Counted from the first letter of the stretch, positions 17,819 through 27,054 are shown. The stretch is 64,000 bases of DNA from JAIYDJ01 sp031400505 (GCA_031400505.1 JANNPZ010000068.1:62001-126000); one strand, 5' to 3'. Program-made: numbers and translations. The notes: generated from the letters alone by a model not told the origin.

Positions 17819-17848
17819 GGCCCTGCCCCCGGCGGGCGGGGCCGTTTT
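17819..17848 (+). terminator. Rho-independent terminator after the fasciclin gene
   Basis: GGCCCTGCCC (17819-17828) pairs with GGGCGGGGCC (17834-17843) with one G-T wobble and a 5-base loop, followed by GTTTT. It begins 8 bases after the fasciclin stop codon. Confidence 0.75.
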
Positions 17849-17931
17849 GGCGGCGGGGGAAATCGGTTGAGTTCCCTGCCGTCTTGACCGAACCTGAGGT
17901 TGGCGCACCGCTGCAGGGGAGAGACCAGACG

Positions 17932-18429
17932 TTGCAGATCCTTCACGTCCGCAGCGAAGGTGAGGCCGCCGAGGTACGTGTGCTGGTGCAGGAGTTTCTG
18001 GTCTGGTTGGACCTCCGTTATCCCGATGATGTCGATACGATTGCTGAGTATTTTCGGGTGCAGGATTTGAACGGCCAGATGCGCGATTTGCTGACCCGCT
18101 TTGCGCCGCCATACGCCGACTGCCTGTTGGCGCGGCTGGACGGGGTGCCCGTCGGCATCGTGATGACCAAGCCGCACAAAGGTGACGTCTGCGAGATGAA
18201 CCGGATGTATGTCCGCGACGCGGCGCGCGGGCGGGGCGTGGGGCGGGCACTGGCGGCCGAAATTCTGGCCACGGCACGGGCGCTGGGATATCGGCAGATG
18301 ATGCTGGCCGCCGGGCGGAAACATGACGAGGCCATTGGGCTGTATCGCAGTTTTGGCTTCGTCGAGGATCGGGGATTGCCCGATACCGGGGCCGGCGACC
18401 TTGAAGTGCGGATGATCCGCGAACTTTGA
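17932..18429 (+). CDS. GNAT-family N-acetyltransferase
   Basis: About 165 residues. The acetyl-CoA-binding motif A is clear: MNRMYVRDAARGRGVGRALAAEIL (the R/Q-x-x-G-x-G/A loop as RGRGVGRAL), followed by motif B, EAIGLYRSFGFVE. The N-terminal half (ILHVRSEGEAAEVRVLVQEFLVWL) would form the substrate side. The acceptor is unknown. There is no good ATG; TTG at 17932 has GGGGAGA about 10 bases upstream and gives a typical beta-strand start, while TTG at 17884 is an alternative that adds 16 residues. It lies before the AI-2E permease on the same strand. Confidence 0.78.
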   Translation: MQILHVRSEGEAAEVRVLVQEFLVWLDLRYPDDVDTIAEYFRVQDLNGQMRDLLTRFAPPYADCLLARLDGVPVGIVMTKPHKGDVCEMNRMYVRDAARGRGVGRALAAEILATARALGYRQMMLAAGRKHDEAIGLYRSFGFVEDRGLPDTGAGDLEVRMIREL

Positions 18430-18515
18430 GGCCTGAACGTGGCGCGCCGGGGCCAAGCCTCTTGCATCGTGGCGCGGTCGGGGTGATATCGCAGGGGTCA
18501 ATGGGGGGCGCGGGC

Positions 18516-19610
18516 ATGGCACTGCCAATTCGGGAACAGGCGAAGTACTGGGGCGTAGCACTGGCGGTTCTGTTCGGGCTCTTGTGGTTTCTGGGCGATG
18601 TCATCTTGCCGTTTCTGGTCGGCGGGGCTGTTGCCTATTTCATGGACCCGGTTTGCGACAGGCTTGAACGGTTGGGGCTAAGCCGGGTTGCGGCGACGGC
18701 GTTGCTGACAGTGGGGGCGTTGCTGGTGGTGGTCCTGCTGGTGCTGGCGGTGATCCCGACCCTGATCCAGCAATTGACCGCGCTGGTGAATGCCGCACCG
18801 GCCATTGCGACCCAGATCCAGGCGTTTCTGGTCGAACGGTTTCCCGAGTTGCAGGACGAAACCTCGACCATGCGGCAGACGCTGGCCGAAATTGCCGGTG
18901 CGATCCAGTCGCGGGGCGGCGAGTTGGCGCAAGGCATCCTGTCTTCGGCGCTGGGGGTCATCAATGCGGTGGTGTTCATCGTGGTGGTGCCGGTGGTGGC
19001 CTTTTACATGCTGATGGACTGGGACCATTTGGTGGCGCGGCTGGATGCGCTGTTGCCGCGCGACCACGCCCCCGTGGTGCGCAAGCTGGCCGCAGAGGTC
19101 GATGCAATGCTGTCGGCCTTTGTGCGTGGGCAATTGACGGTGTGCCTGATGCTGGGGACGTTCTATTCGGTCGCACTAATGGTGGCGGGGTTGCAGTTCG
19201 GGCTGATCGTGGGGGCGATTGCCGGGGCGATCACGTTCATCCCCTATGTGGGCGCGCTGGTGGGCGGGGCGCTGGCCATCGGGCTTGCGCTCTTTCAGTT
19301 CTGGGGCGATTGGGTGTCGATCGGGATCATCGCCGCGATTTTCGGCTTTGGACAGTTCATCGAAGGCAACGTGTTGACGCCCAAGCTGGTTGGCGAGTCG
19401 GTGGGCTTGCATCCGGTCTGGCTGATCTTTGCGCTGTCTGCCTTTGGATCGGTCTTCGGCCTGGTGGGGATGCTGGTGGCGGTGCCAGTGGCGGCGGCCC
19501 TGGGGGTTCTGATCAGGTTCCTGGTGGACCAGTATCATGGCAGCCTTCTGTATCAGGGGGTGGCCGGGCGGCGCAGTCCGGTTGAGACTGGCGACGACGA
19601 AGGCACCTGA
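18516..19610 (+). CDS. AI-2E family transporter (PerM-like permease)
   Basis: A 364-residue multi-pass membrane protein. It begins MALPIREQAKYWGVALAVLF with WFLGDVILPFLVGGAVAYFMDPVCDRLERLG, the conserved opening of the family. After a helical soluble stretch come several further membrane segments, including GAITFIPYVGALVGGALAIGLAL and FIEGNVLTPKLVGESVGLHPVW, which carry the typical IPYxG and EGxxLTPxxxG signatures. Members export small molecules or act as Na+/H+ antiporters; substrate is unknown. ATG 18501 is a possible alternative start. Its stop overlaps the hdaA start (TGATG), so they are coupled. Confidence 0.87.
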   Translation: MALPIREQAKYWGVALAVLFGLLWFLGDVILPFLVGGAVAYFMDPVCDRLERLGLSRVAATALLTVGALLVVVLLVLAVIPTLIQQLTALVNAAPAIATQIQAFLVERFPELQDETSTMRQTLAEIAGAIQSRGGELAQGILSSALGVINAVVFIVVVPVVAFYMLMDWDHLVARLDALLPRDHAPVVRKLAAEVDAMLSAFVRGQLTVCLMLGTFYSVALMVAGLQFGLIVGAIAGAITFIPYVGALVGGALAIGLALFQFWGDWVSIGIIAAIFGFGQFIEGNVLTPKLVGESVGLHPVWLIFALSAFGSVFGLVGMLVAVPVAAALGVLIRFLVDQYHGSLLYQGVAGRRSPVETGDDEGT

Positions 19611-20272
19611 TGCCACGTCAGATGGCCTTTGATCTGGGCGGGTCGGTGCGGTTGCGGCGCGAGGATTTCTTTGTGGCCGAGTGCAATGCGCAGGCGTTGC
19701 AGGCCATCGAGGCGTGGAACCAATGGCCTGGTGGCAAGCTGGTGCTGGTGGGGCCGCGCGGGGCCGGCAAGACCCATCTTGCCCATATCTGGGCCAGTGC
19801 GGCAGAGGCGGTACTGGTCGCGGGCCGCGATCTGGCTGGTGCCGATCTGACGCTGCTTGGGCCGCGCGTCGTGGTCGAGGATGCCGAACAGATTGCCGGC
19901 GACCATCTGGCAGAGGCGGCGCTGTTTCATCTGCACAACCTGATCCTGCCCACGGGTCGGCTGCTGATCACCGCCAATGCTCTGCCACGGGATTGGGGTC
20001 TGGCGCTGCCCGATCTCGTCAGCCGCGTGCAGGCGGCCGGTGTTGCGCGGCTGAACCCTGCGGATGATGCCTTGCTGTCGGCGGTGCTGGTCAAGCTGTT
20101 TGCCGACCGCCAGATTGCCGTGCCGCCCAATCTGATCAGCTATCTGGTGCCCCGGATCGAGCGGTCACTGGCCGCTGCCGCCGGAGTGGTGGCGCTGCTG
20201 GATGCGGCGGCGTTGGCGCAGGGTCGGGCGGTGACGCGGGCCTTTGCGGCGGAACTTCTCGACACCGCTTGA
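19610..20272 (+). CDS. hdaA: DnaA-related regulatory inactivator HdaA
   Basis: A 220-residue protein resembling the AAA+ part of DnaA without the DNA-binding domain. An N-terminal QMAFDL (residues 4-9) fits a beta-clamp-binding motif. Walker A is GPRGAGKTHLAH near residue 47, the Walker B-like segment is RVVVEDAEQ, the sensor 1-like segment is LLITANALPRDW, and the arginine-finger region is LPDLVSRVQAA. With the sliding clamp, HdaA promotes hydrolysis of DnaA-bound ATP after initiation and prevents over-replication. It is translationally coupled to the AI-2E permease and followed by ppk, an arrangement I recognise from related genomes. Confidence 0.82.
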   Translation: MPRQMAFDLGGSVRLRREDFFVAECNAQALQAIEAWNQWPGGKLVLVGPRGAGKTHLAHIWASAAEAVLVAGRDLAGADLTLLGPRVVVEDAEQIAGDHLAEAALFHLHNLILPTGRLLITANALPRDWGLALPDLVSRVQAAGVARLNPADDALLSAVLVKLFADRQIAVPPNLISYLVPRIERSLAAAAGVVALLDAAALAQGRAVTRAFAAELLDTA

Positions 20273-20333
20273 CCCGCAGGGCAGGATGCTTCAGTCTTGT
20301 CTGCCCTTCAGCCAGACGAGTGCCCCAACGACA

Positions 20334-22496
20334 ATGACCCAAGCCGATTTCCTGAAAGCCGCCTTTCCCGCCCCCGCCACCCTGCCTGCAGCCGAGATTG
20401 TCGGGACGGGCCGGTTCTTCAACCGCGAGATGTCGTGGCTGTCCTTCAACTGGCGGGTGCTTGACGAGGCATCCAATCCCGGCGTGCCCTTGCTTGAACG
20501 GTTGCGGTTTCTGTCGATCTCGGCGACCAATCTGGACGAATTCTATACGGTCCGGGTGGCAGGGCTGCGCGCCTTCGTGCGCAGCGGCAATGTCACGCTG
20601 TCGGTGGATGGGCGAACGGCGGCGCAACAACTTACCCTGATCCATGCCGATGCGCGGCGGCTGATGCTGGCCCAGCAAAGCGTCTTCAACAAGTTGAAGA
20701 AAGAGATGGAGGCGCAGGGGATCGTACTGTTGACCCGGTCCAAGCTGACGGCGCGCGATCTGAAATTTCTGGAACAGCACTTTGTGAACAAGGTGTTCCC
20801 GGTGCTTTCGCCCCTGGCCATCGACCCTGCGCATCCCTTTCCCTTCATCCCCAACACCGGGTTCTGTCTGGCGTTGGAGCTGGAGCGCACATCGGACAAC
20901 CGCCCCTTGCAGGCGTTGCTGCCGATCCCGCAGCAGATCGCGCGGTTCGTGCCGTTGCCGGGCAAGCCGGGGGAACATCGGTTTCTGCCGCTGGAGGAAT
21001 TGCTGCTTTTGCACCTCGACATGCTGTTTCCCGGTTATGCCGACCGGGGGCATTGCGCGTTTCGCGTGCTGCGCGACAGCGATCTGGAGGTCGAGGATGA
21101 GGCCGAAGATCTGGTGCGCGAGTTTGAAACCGCGTTGAAGCGGCGGCGCCGGGGCGATGTGATCCGGCTCAAGATCTCGGCCGGGGCGTCGGACCAGTTG
21201 CGGGCGCTGATCATGGCGGAACTGGGGGTAACCGAAGATGAGGTGGTCGAGGTGCGCGGCCTGTTGGGCATCGCCGACCTGAAAGAGCTGGTGCTGGGAT
21301 CGCGAGCCGATCTGCTGTGGCCGCTTTTCGCCCCCCGCGTGCCCGAACGGGTGCAGGACCACGACGGCGACATGTTTTCGGCAATTCGCCAGAAGGACAT
21401 GCTGCTGCATCACCCCTACGAGACATTCGACATGGTGATCCAGTTTCTGCAACAGGCGGCGCGCGATCCGGACGTGCTGGCCATCAAGCAAACGCTGTAT
21501 CGCACCAGTCAGGACAGCCCCATCGTGGCCGCGCTGTGCGAGGCCGCCGAGGCGGGCAAGTCGGTGACAGCACTGGTCGAATTGAAGGCGCGGTTCGACG
21601 AGGCGGCGAACATCCGGCAGTCGCGCCGGCTGGAACGGGCGGGCGCGCATGTGGTTTACGGGTTCATCCACTACAAGACCCATGCCAAGATCAGCACGGT
21701 CGTGCGACGCGAAGGCGAGAACCTGGTGACCTATACCCATTACGGCACCGGCAACTATCACCCGATCACCGCGCGGATCTATACCGATCTGTCGTTCTTT
21801 ACCTGCGACGCGGCCCTTGGACGGGATGCGACGAAAGTTTTCAACTACCTGTCAGGCTATGTTCAACCGCATGGATTGGAAAACCTGGCGATCGCACCGA
21901 TATCGTTGAAATCGCGCCTGCTTGAGATGATCGCCGCAGAGGCGGACCACGCGCGCGCCGGGCGGTCGGCTGAAATCTGGGCCAAGGTCAACAGCCTGAT
22001 CGAACCCGACGTAATCGACGCGCTTTACGCGGCCAGCAGCGCCGGCGTGAAGATTTCACTGATCGTGCGCGGCATGTGTGGAGTGCGGCCCGGCATCAAG
22101 GGGCTGTCCGAGAACATTCGGGTGAAATCAATCGTGGGCCGGTTTCTGGAACACTCGCGGATCGTGTGTTTTGGCAATGGCGCAGGATTGCCGTCCACCA
22201 AGGCGCGGGTCTTCTTTTCGTCAGCCGACTGGATGGGCCGCAACCTGACGCGGCGGGTTGAAACCCTGGTCGAGGCGATGAACCCCACGGTCAAGGCGCA
22301 GATCGTCGGACAGATCATGGCCGCCAATCTGGCGGACGAGGCCCAAAGCTGGGTGCTGTCGCCGGATGGCAGCTACAAACGAGATCTGGCCGCGGCGGAT
22401 GGCAAACTGTTCAATTGCCACCGGTTTTTCATGGAAAACCCAAGCTTGTCCGGGCGCGGAACCGCCGGGGCCAAAGACGTGCCAAAACTGGCCTAG
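20334..22496 (+). CDS. ppk: Polyphosphate kinase 1
   Basis: A 720-residue Ppk1. The N-terminal domain opens FFNREMSWLSFNWRVLDEA and includes LSISATNLDEFYTVRV. The catalytic phospholipase-D-like halves contain QTLYRTSQDSPIVAAL, VELKARFDEAANI and YGFIHYKTHAKIS, where the His of the HAK segment is the expected phosphohistidine. HYGTGNYHPITARIYTDLS and CGVRPGIKGLSENIRVKS follow. It reversibly polymerises the gamma-phosphate of ATP into polyphosphate at the inner membrane. The start at 20334 (MTQADFLKAAF) matches the usual short N-terminus. The gene for the matching exopolyphosphatase follows 167 bases downstream. Confidence 0.94.
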   Translation: MTQADFLKAAFPAPATLPAAEIVGTGRFFNREMSWLSFNWRVLDEASNPGVPLLERLRFLSISATNLDEFYTVRVAGLRAFVRSGNVTLSVDGRTAAQQLTLIHADARRLMLAQQSVFNKLKKEMEAQGIVLLTRSKLTARDLKFLEQHFVNKVFPVLSPLAIDPAHPFPFIPNTGFCLALELERTSDNRPLQALLPIPQQIARFVPLPGKPGEHRFLPLEELLLLHLDMLFPGYADRGHCAFRVLRDSDLEVEDEAEDLVREFETALKRRRRGDVIRLKISAGASDQLRALIMAELGVTEDEVVEVRGLLGIADLKELVLGSRADLLWPLFAPRVPERVQDHDGDMFSAIRQKDMLLHHPYETFDMVIQFLQQAARDPDVLAIKQTLYRTSQDSPIVAALCEAAEAGKSVTALVELKARFDEAANIRQSRRLERAGAHVVYGFIHYKTHAKISTVVRREGENLVTYTHYGTGNYHPITARIYTDLSFFTCDAALGRDATKVFNYLSGYVQPHGLENLAIAPISLKSRLLEMIAAEADHARAGRSAEIWAKVNSLIEPDVIDALYAASSAGVKISLIVRGMCGVRPGIKGLSENIRVKSIVGRFLEHSRIVCFGNGAGLPSTKARVFFSSADWMGRNLTRRVETLVEAMNPTVKAQIVGQIMAANLADEAQSWVLSPDGSYKRDLAAADGKLFNCHRFFMENPSLSGRGTAGAKDVPKLA

Positions 22497-22663
22497 TCGC
22501 GCGGGGTGGCAGACGGACCGGCGCGCGCGCGCTTGCGCGGCGGGTATCTTCGCACTGACCAGGCCGGCATCGCACAGATGCTGCCGGATTTGCGCGACGG
22601 CAGGCTTGACCAGCCCCCCCGCGCATCCGATACCACCGCAACCGCAGTGCAAGGGGCCACGCC

Positions 22664-24211
22664 ATGACATCCGACATCGCAACGCCTGCGGGCGAGGAAT
22701 GGGGTCCGTTTGGACGTCCGTTGTTCGAACACCCATCTGTACGCGCCCTTAGCCGGGTCGGGGTCGTCGATGTGGGATCAAACTCGGTCCGGATGGTGGT
22801 GTTCGACGGCGCAGCACGTTCACCGGCCTATTTCTACAACGAAAAGATCATGTGCGGGCTTGGAAAGGGCTTTGTCGAAACCGGGCTGCTGAACCCCGAA
22901 GGGCGCGTTCGCGCTTTGGCCGCCCTGAAACGATTTGCGTTGTTGGCCAAAGGGATGCAGATCGAAACCTTGACGGTCGTGGCCACGGCGGCCATGCGGG
23001 AAGCAAAGGACGGGCCGGATTTCGAGGCACAGGTGCTGCGCGAAACCGGGCTCAAGCTGTGGGTGATCGATGGTGACGAAGAGGCGCGACTGTCAGCCCA
23101 GGGCGTGTTGCTGGGCTGGCCGGAAGCGCGCGGCATCGTCTGCGACATCGGCGGCAGTTCGATGGAACTGGCGCGGATTGGCGGTGGCAAAGTGGGCCGC
23201 AGGCTGACCACACCCCTTGGTCCGTTCCGGTTGCAGCAGATCGAGGGCGGGCCAAGAAAGCTGTCCCTCCACATTGCACGGATATTGAAAGAGGCGCAGG
23301 CCGAGTTGAAATCCGAAGGTGAGCGCATCTATCTGGTGGGCGGGTCGTGGCGGGTCATCGCCCGACTGGACATGGAGCGGCGCAACTATCCGCTGACAGT
23401 GCTGCACGAATACCGCATGACGCCGCGCCACGTGACCGACACGCTGGACTGGATTGCCGCAAGCGATCCCGGCGTGCTGCGGGCACGTACAGCAACATCG
23501 CCGGAACGGATGGAGCTGGTGCCGCTCGCCTGCGAGGTGTTGCGCCATCTCATGACTGTCCTGAAGCCGTCCGAGATCGACATTTCCGCCTACGGCATCC
23601 GCGAAGGCCTGCTTTACGAACAGATGCCGCAGATGTTGCGCGAGCGCGATCCGTTGATCGAGGCCGCCCGGATGGCAGAGATGACGCAGGCGCGGATCCC
23701 CGGCTTTGGCAAGAAGCTGTTCGAGTTCTTGCAACCGCTTTTCCGCGACACGGGAAAGGAACGCATGCGGCTGATCAAGGCGGCCTGCCTGCTGCATGAC
23801 ACGACCTGGCGCGCGCACCCCGATTACCGCGCAGAGGCCTGTTTCGACAACGCCACGCGGGCCAATCTGGGGGGGCTGGATCATCCGGGGCGGGTCTTTC
23901 TGGGTCTGGCGCTGTTGCATCGCTACAAGAACAGCCGGGCAGGCAGCCGGTTGGAGCCTTTGTTCCGTCTGCTGACCGAAGACGAGATGCAAGAGGCCGA
24001 GGTGCTGGGCAAAGCCATGCGGTTCGCCGCGATGTTCGCGATCGGCGACCCAGGAGAAGCGGGGTGCTTGCACTGGCATCCGCGCAAATCGTTGCTGGAG
24101 CTGGAGTTGACGCCGCTTGGCCGTGATCTGTTCGGCGAGGTCGTGCAGATGCGCTTTGCCTCGCTGGCGCTGGCGATGCGGGCGCAGACCCGGCTGCTGG
24201 AGGTATCATAG
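22664..24211 (+). CDS. ppx: Exopolyphosphatase/guanosine pentaphosphate phosphohydrolase
   Basis: A 515-residue Ppx/GppA protein of the actin/Hsp70-like ATPase fold. The phosphate-1 loop is VVDVGSNSVRMVVFDG near residue 34. The conserved TVVATAAMREAKDGPDF and VIDGDEEARLSAQGVLLG follow, and phosphate-2 is CDIGGSSMELA. The C-terminal half has an HD-like helical domain (CLLHDTTWRAHPDYRAE). It hydrolyses polyphosphate from the ends and possibly pppGpp, opposing the upstream Ppk. Its TAG stop shares a base with the GTG start of the next gene. Confidence 0.92.
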   Translation: MTSDIATPAGEEWGPFGRPLFEHPSVRALSRVGVVDVGSNSVRMVVFDGAARSPAYFYNEKIMCGLGKGFVETGLLNPEGRVRALAALKRFALLAKGMQIETLTVVATAAMREAKDGPDFEAQVLRETGLKLWVIDGDEEARLSAQGVLLGWPEARGIVCDIGGSSMELARIGGGKVGRRLTTPLGPFRLQQIEGGPRKLSLHIARILKEAQAELKSEGERIYLVGGSWRVIARLDMERRNYPLTVLHEYRMTPRHVTDTLDWIAASDPGVLRARTATSPERMELVPLACEVLRHLMTVLKPSEIDISAYGIREGLLYEQMPQMLRERDPLIEAARMAEMTQARIPGFGKKLFEFLQPLFRDTGKERMRLIKAACLLHDTTWRAHPDYRAEACFDNATRANLGGLDHPGRVFLGLALLHRYKNSRAGSRLEPLFRLLTEDEMQEAEVLGKAMRFAAMFAIGDPGEAGCLHWHPRKSLLELELTPLGRDLFGEVVQMRFASLALAMRAQTRLLEVS

Positions 24212-24822
24212 TGCTGCGTCTGGATCATCTTGCGGTCGCGGCCGAAAGTCTGGATGGCGGGGTGGCGATGGTCGAAACGGCCTTGGGTGTGCCGATGGCC
24301 AAAGGCGGGGCGCATCCGCATATGGGCACCCATAACCGGCTGTTATCCTTGGGCGATCTGTATCTTGAGGTGATTGCGACGGACCCTGCCGCGACTGCGC
24401 CGGGTCACCCGCGCTGGTTCGATCTGGACCGGTTCAGCGGGCCACCGCGCCTGACCAATTGGATAGCACAATGCGATGACCTTGACGCGGAATTGGCCAT
24501 CAGCCCGCAGGATGCCGGTTCTGCGGTTGCGCTGTCACGCGGCGAATACCGCTGGCAAATGGCCGTGCCCGACAATGGCCTGCTGCCATTTGACGGTGCG
24601 TTTCCGGCATTGATCCAGTGGCAGGGTGCAGCGCACCCGGCGCAGGCGCTGCCGGATCATGGCGTAAGGCTAAGCTTGCTCGAGATTTCGCATCCGCAGG
24701 CGACGGCCCTGCGCACGGCCCTGACCGGGCGCATAAGCGACACGCGGGTTCAATTTGTCACCGGACCCCGGCAGATGCGCGCCGTGTTTTCAACCCCGGA
24801 TGGTGTTCGGGTCCTGCACTGA
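24211..24822 (+). CDS. VOC/glyoxalase-like domain protein
   Basis: A 203-residue protein beginning VLRLDHLAVAAESLDGGVAMVETALG, the first beta-alpha-beta of a vicinal-oxygen-chelate fold. The metal-ligand His in LDHLAV, HMGTHNRLLSLGDLYLEVIA and the Glu there fit the Glyoxalase_3 subgroup. It may be a metal-dependent isomerase or dioxygenase-like enzyme, but the substrate is not known. The GTG start at 24211 overlaps the ppx stop (TAGTG), giving tight coupling. It is not a canonical lactoylglutathione lyase. Confidence 0.75.
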   Translation: MLRLDHLAVAAESLDGGVAMVETALGVPMAKGGAHPHMGTHNRLLSLGDLYLEVIATDPAATAPGHPRWFDLDRFSGPPRLTNWIAQCDDLDAELAISPQDAGSAVALSRGEYRWQMAVPDNGLLPFDGAFPALIQWQGAAHPAQALPDHGVRLSLLEISHPQATALRTALTGRISDTRVQFVTGPRQMRAVFSTPDGVRVLH

Positions 24823-24880
24823 TGCAACCGCGGCATTTGCCGACCTGACAGGCAAGCAAGGAATGGCTATACTGGGCCGC

Positions 24881-25576
24881 ATGTCGATCTGGACCCGCAT
24901 ACGCGACGCCCTGTCTGCCCTCTCGGCGGGTGAAAGCCTGACGGTGGTTTTCGACCGGCTACGAACAGCACCGCGGCCCGAACGGTCGGTCGGCTTTACC
25001 ATTGCGGTGATTGCGCTGGGGGCCAAAATGGCCAAGGCCGATGGCACGGTGACCCGCGACGAGGTTTCGGCGTTTCGCCGGATTTTCACGATACCACCCG
25101 AAGAAGAAGCCAATGCCGCCCGTGTGTTCAACCTTGCGCGGCAAGACGTGGCAGGATTTGACGCCTATGCCCGCAAGATCCGCGCCATGTTTGGCGACGG
25201 CGATCACCGCGAGTTGTTCATCGACCTGATCGACGGGTTGTTCCAGATTGCGCTGGCAGATGGAACGCTTCACGCCGCTGAAGACGAATTTCTACACCAT
25301 GTCGCGAATGTGTTTGGTCTTGACAGCCGGTGTTACCGGGCCATCAGGGCGCGCCTGACCCTGGGTGCGGCGCGGGACCCCTATGATCTGCTGGGCGTGG
25401 CACATGATGCCGATCTGGCGACAGTGCGGGCGGCGTGGCGGGCGGCCGTCAAGGACAGCCATCCCGACGCAATGATCGCGCGTGGCGTCCCACCCGAGGC
25501 GGTCAAGCTGGCCGAACGGCGACTGATCGCCGTAAACGCGGCCTGGGAGGAAATCACCGCAGAGCGGGCGGCGTGA
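24881..25576 (+). CDS. TerB-like/DnaJ-domain protein (DjlA-type)
   Basis: About 231 residues. The N-terminal part (FTIAVIALGAKMAKADGTVTRDEVSAFRRIF, then LIDGLFQIALADGTLHAAEDEFLHHVANVFG) is a tellurite-resistance TerB-like helical domain with its two acidic ADG motifs. A C-terminal J domain follows from DPYDLLGVAHDADLATVRAAWR with the invariant HPD in VKDSHPDAM. This is the DjlA layout without the membrane anchor; it would stimulate a DnaK-type chaperone. ATG 24863 is an alternative start six codons upstream. The stop overlaps the next ATG (TGATG). Confidence 0.83.
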   Translation: MSIWTRIRDALSALSAGESLTVVFDRLRTAPRPERSVGFTIAVIALGAKMAKADGTVTRDEVSAFRRIFTIPPEEEANAARVFNLARQDVAGFDAYARKIRAMFGDGDHRELFIDLIDGLFQIALADGTLHAAEDEFLHHVANVFGLDSRCYRAIRARLTLGAARDPYDLLGVAHDADLATVRAAWRAAVKDSHPDAMIARGVPPEAVKLAERRLIAVNAAWEEITAERAA

Positions 25577-26565
25577 TGCGGCTTGCAACCTGGAACATCG
25601 AATGGTTCAACGCCCTGTTTGACGATGCGGGTCGGGTGATGACGGACGATGCGCCTTCAGCCCGCTACAAGATCAGCCGCACACAGCAACTGCACGGGTT
25701 GCGCGCGGTGTTTACCGCGATGGATGCCGACGGCATCCTGATCGTCGAAGGGCCCGACAGCAATGACAGGCGATCCACCGTCACGGCACTGGAGGCATTC
25801 GCGACCTGGGCCGGGATCAGGGCGTGCCGGGCGGTTCATGGCTATACCTCTGACAGCGAACAGGAAATCGGGTTTCTTTATGACCCCCGGCGATTGTCCG
25901 TGCAGCACGACCCGCAATCGAGCGGCGATGTGCCGCGGTTCGATGGCAGCTATCACTACGATCTGGATGCAGATGGCGTGTCTGAGGTGATCAGGTTTTC
26001 AAAGCCGCCACTGGAATTGGCGCTGGGGTGGGCAGGAAAGGCGATCCGGTTGATCGGGGTGCATGCCAAGTCGAAAGCACCGCATGGCCGCACCAGTGCC
26101 GCCGAGTTCAGCCGCATCTCGATCGAAAACCGCCGAAAGCAGTTGGCGCAATGCCTGTGGGTCCGGGCGCGGACAACCGAGCATCTTGAGCGAGGCGACA
26201 GTCTGATCGTTTTGGGCGACTTCAACGACGGCCCGGGTCTGGACGAATACGAGCGACTGTTTGGTCGCTCGGGGGTCGAGATCGTGTTGGGAACCGACGG
26301 CGCGCGACTGTTTGATCCGCATGCCGGGATGGCGCTGGCAAGCCGGGTTGGTTTGACCCCGACCACGGCTCGGTTCTGGCTGGCGCCGCAGAAACGCTAT
26401 TTCGAGGCGCTCTTGGATTTCATCATGGTGTCGCACGAACTGGTGCCGGGGGCAAACTGGCGGATCTGGCATCCGTTCAACGACCCCGAAATCGACGGTG
26501 AGCTGCGCGATGCGCTGCTTTCCGCCAGTGATCACTTTCCGGTCACGCTTGATCTGGCCGATTGA
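25576..26565 (+). CDS. Endonuclease/exonuclease/phosphatase family protein
   Basis: A 329-residue protein of the DNase I-like EEP superfamily. It opens MRLATWNIEWFNALF (the metal-site Asn and following acidic residue region). IVEGPDSNDR supplies a metal-binding Glu, LIGVHAKSK a strand His, LGDFNDGPGLDEY the catalytic Asp-Phe-Asn, and SASDHFPVTLDL the C-terminal Asp-His. It should hydrolyse phosphodiester or phosphomonoester bonds with Mg2+; nucleic acid or a signalling lipid are both possible. No export signal is seen. Its ATG overlaps the stop of the J-domain gene. Confidence 0.85.
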   Translation: MRLATWNIEWFNALFDDAGRVMTDDAPSARYKISRTQQLHGLRAVFTAMDADGILIVEGPDSNDRRSTVTALEAFATWAGIRACRAVHGYTSDSEQEIGFLYDPRRLSVQHDPQSSGDVPRFDGSYHYDLDADGVSEVIRFSKPPLELALGWAGKAIRLIGVHAKSKAPHGRTSAAEFSRISIENRRKQLAQCLWVRARTTEHLERGDSLIVLGDFNDGPGLDEYERLFGRSGVEIVLGTDGARLFDPHAGMALASRVGLTPTTARFWLAPQKRYFEALLDFIMVSHELVPGANWRIWHPFNDPEIDGELRDALLSASDHFPVTLDLAD

Positions 26566-26601
26566 TTTGAAATCAGAGCGGCGCGGGGCCATATTGCCAA
26601 T

Positions 26602-26958
26602 ATGAAACGGATCACCTTCGCCCTGTTCCTGATGCTGACCCCGGCTTTTGCCGAGGATCCGGCACCCGCGCCGCCATCCGAGGGCTGGACCCTGATGGAG
26701 CGGGGGGCAAAGCTGCTTTTGGAAGGTTTGATGTCCGAAATGGAGCCGGCCCTTGATGGAATGGGACAGGCACTTGCGGATATCGAGCCTGCCTTGCGCG
26801 AGATGCAGCCGGCGCTGCTTGATCTGATCGGTTTGCTCGGTGACTTGCGGTATTATCATGCGCCGGAAAAGCTGCCGAACGGCGATATCATTCTTCGCCG
26901 CAAGACGGAGCAGGAGCTTCGGCTGGACGGATTGAGCGGGCCCGAAATCGAGTTGTAA
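26602..26958 (+). CDS. Small secreted protein of unknown function
   Basis: A 118-residue protein with a clear signal peptide (MKRITFALFLMLTPAFAED). It then has a short Pro-rich linker (PAPAPPSEG) and a helical, Met/Glu/Leu-rich segment (MERGAKLLLEGLMSEMEPALDGMGQALADIEPALREMQPAL) with near-heptad periodicity suggesting a coiled coil. The end NGDIILRRKTEQELRLDG is more beta-like. I know conserved homologues from related genomes only as uncharacterised. It is probably periplasmic. No active-site pattern is visible. Confidence 0.7.
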   Translation: MKRITFALFLMLTPAFAEDPAPAPPSEGWTLMERGAKLLLEGLMSEMEPALDGMGQALADIEPALREMQPALLDLIGLLGDLRYYHAPEKLPNGDIILRRKTEQELRLDGLSGPEIEL

Positions 26959-26985
26959 GTGTGACTGGAGGCGACCGGGACCAAG

Positions 26986-27006
26986 AAAAGGGGGCTGTCT
27001 GCCCCC
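26986..27006 (-). terminator. Rho-independent terminator of scpA
   Basis: GGGGGC (26990-26995) and GCCCCC (27001-27006) form a hairpin with a 5-base loop. On the minus strand it is followed by TTTTCTT, so it ends scpA transcription. The stem may also help stop the convergent gene ending at 26958. Confidence 0.7.
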
Positions 27007-27023
27007 CTCTGCCTGCGGCATTC

Positions 27024-27053
27024 ACCCCCCGAGGATATTTTCGCCAAGATGAA
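27024..27053 (+). repeat. Intergenic repeat-like motif, copy A
   Basis: ACCCCCCGAGGATATTTTCG followed by CCAAGATGAA. It matches copy B at 56215-56246 (minus) over the core GATATTT, a G two bases later and then AGAnGAA, flanked by the same C-rich/purine-rich arm. It lies directly beside the scpA stop. I recall motifs of this shape in many Rhodobacteraceae intergenic regions. Confidence 0.4.
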
Positions 27054-27054
27054 A

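Noticed and set aside
17884..18429. Longer GNAT reading frame from TTG 17884
   Set aside because: The TTG at 17932 has a better-placed GGGGAGA and removes a non-domain N-terminal stretch; the earlier TTG remains possible.
20136..21761. A 541-codon minus-strand ORF over ppk
   Set aside because: Antisense shadow of ppk with biased His/Gln/Arg composition and no domain.
22536..22562. Third copy of the GATATTT intergenic motif
   Set aside because: Only the GGTATCTTCGC part is similar; too divergent to list as a repeat feature.
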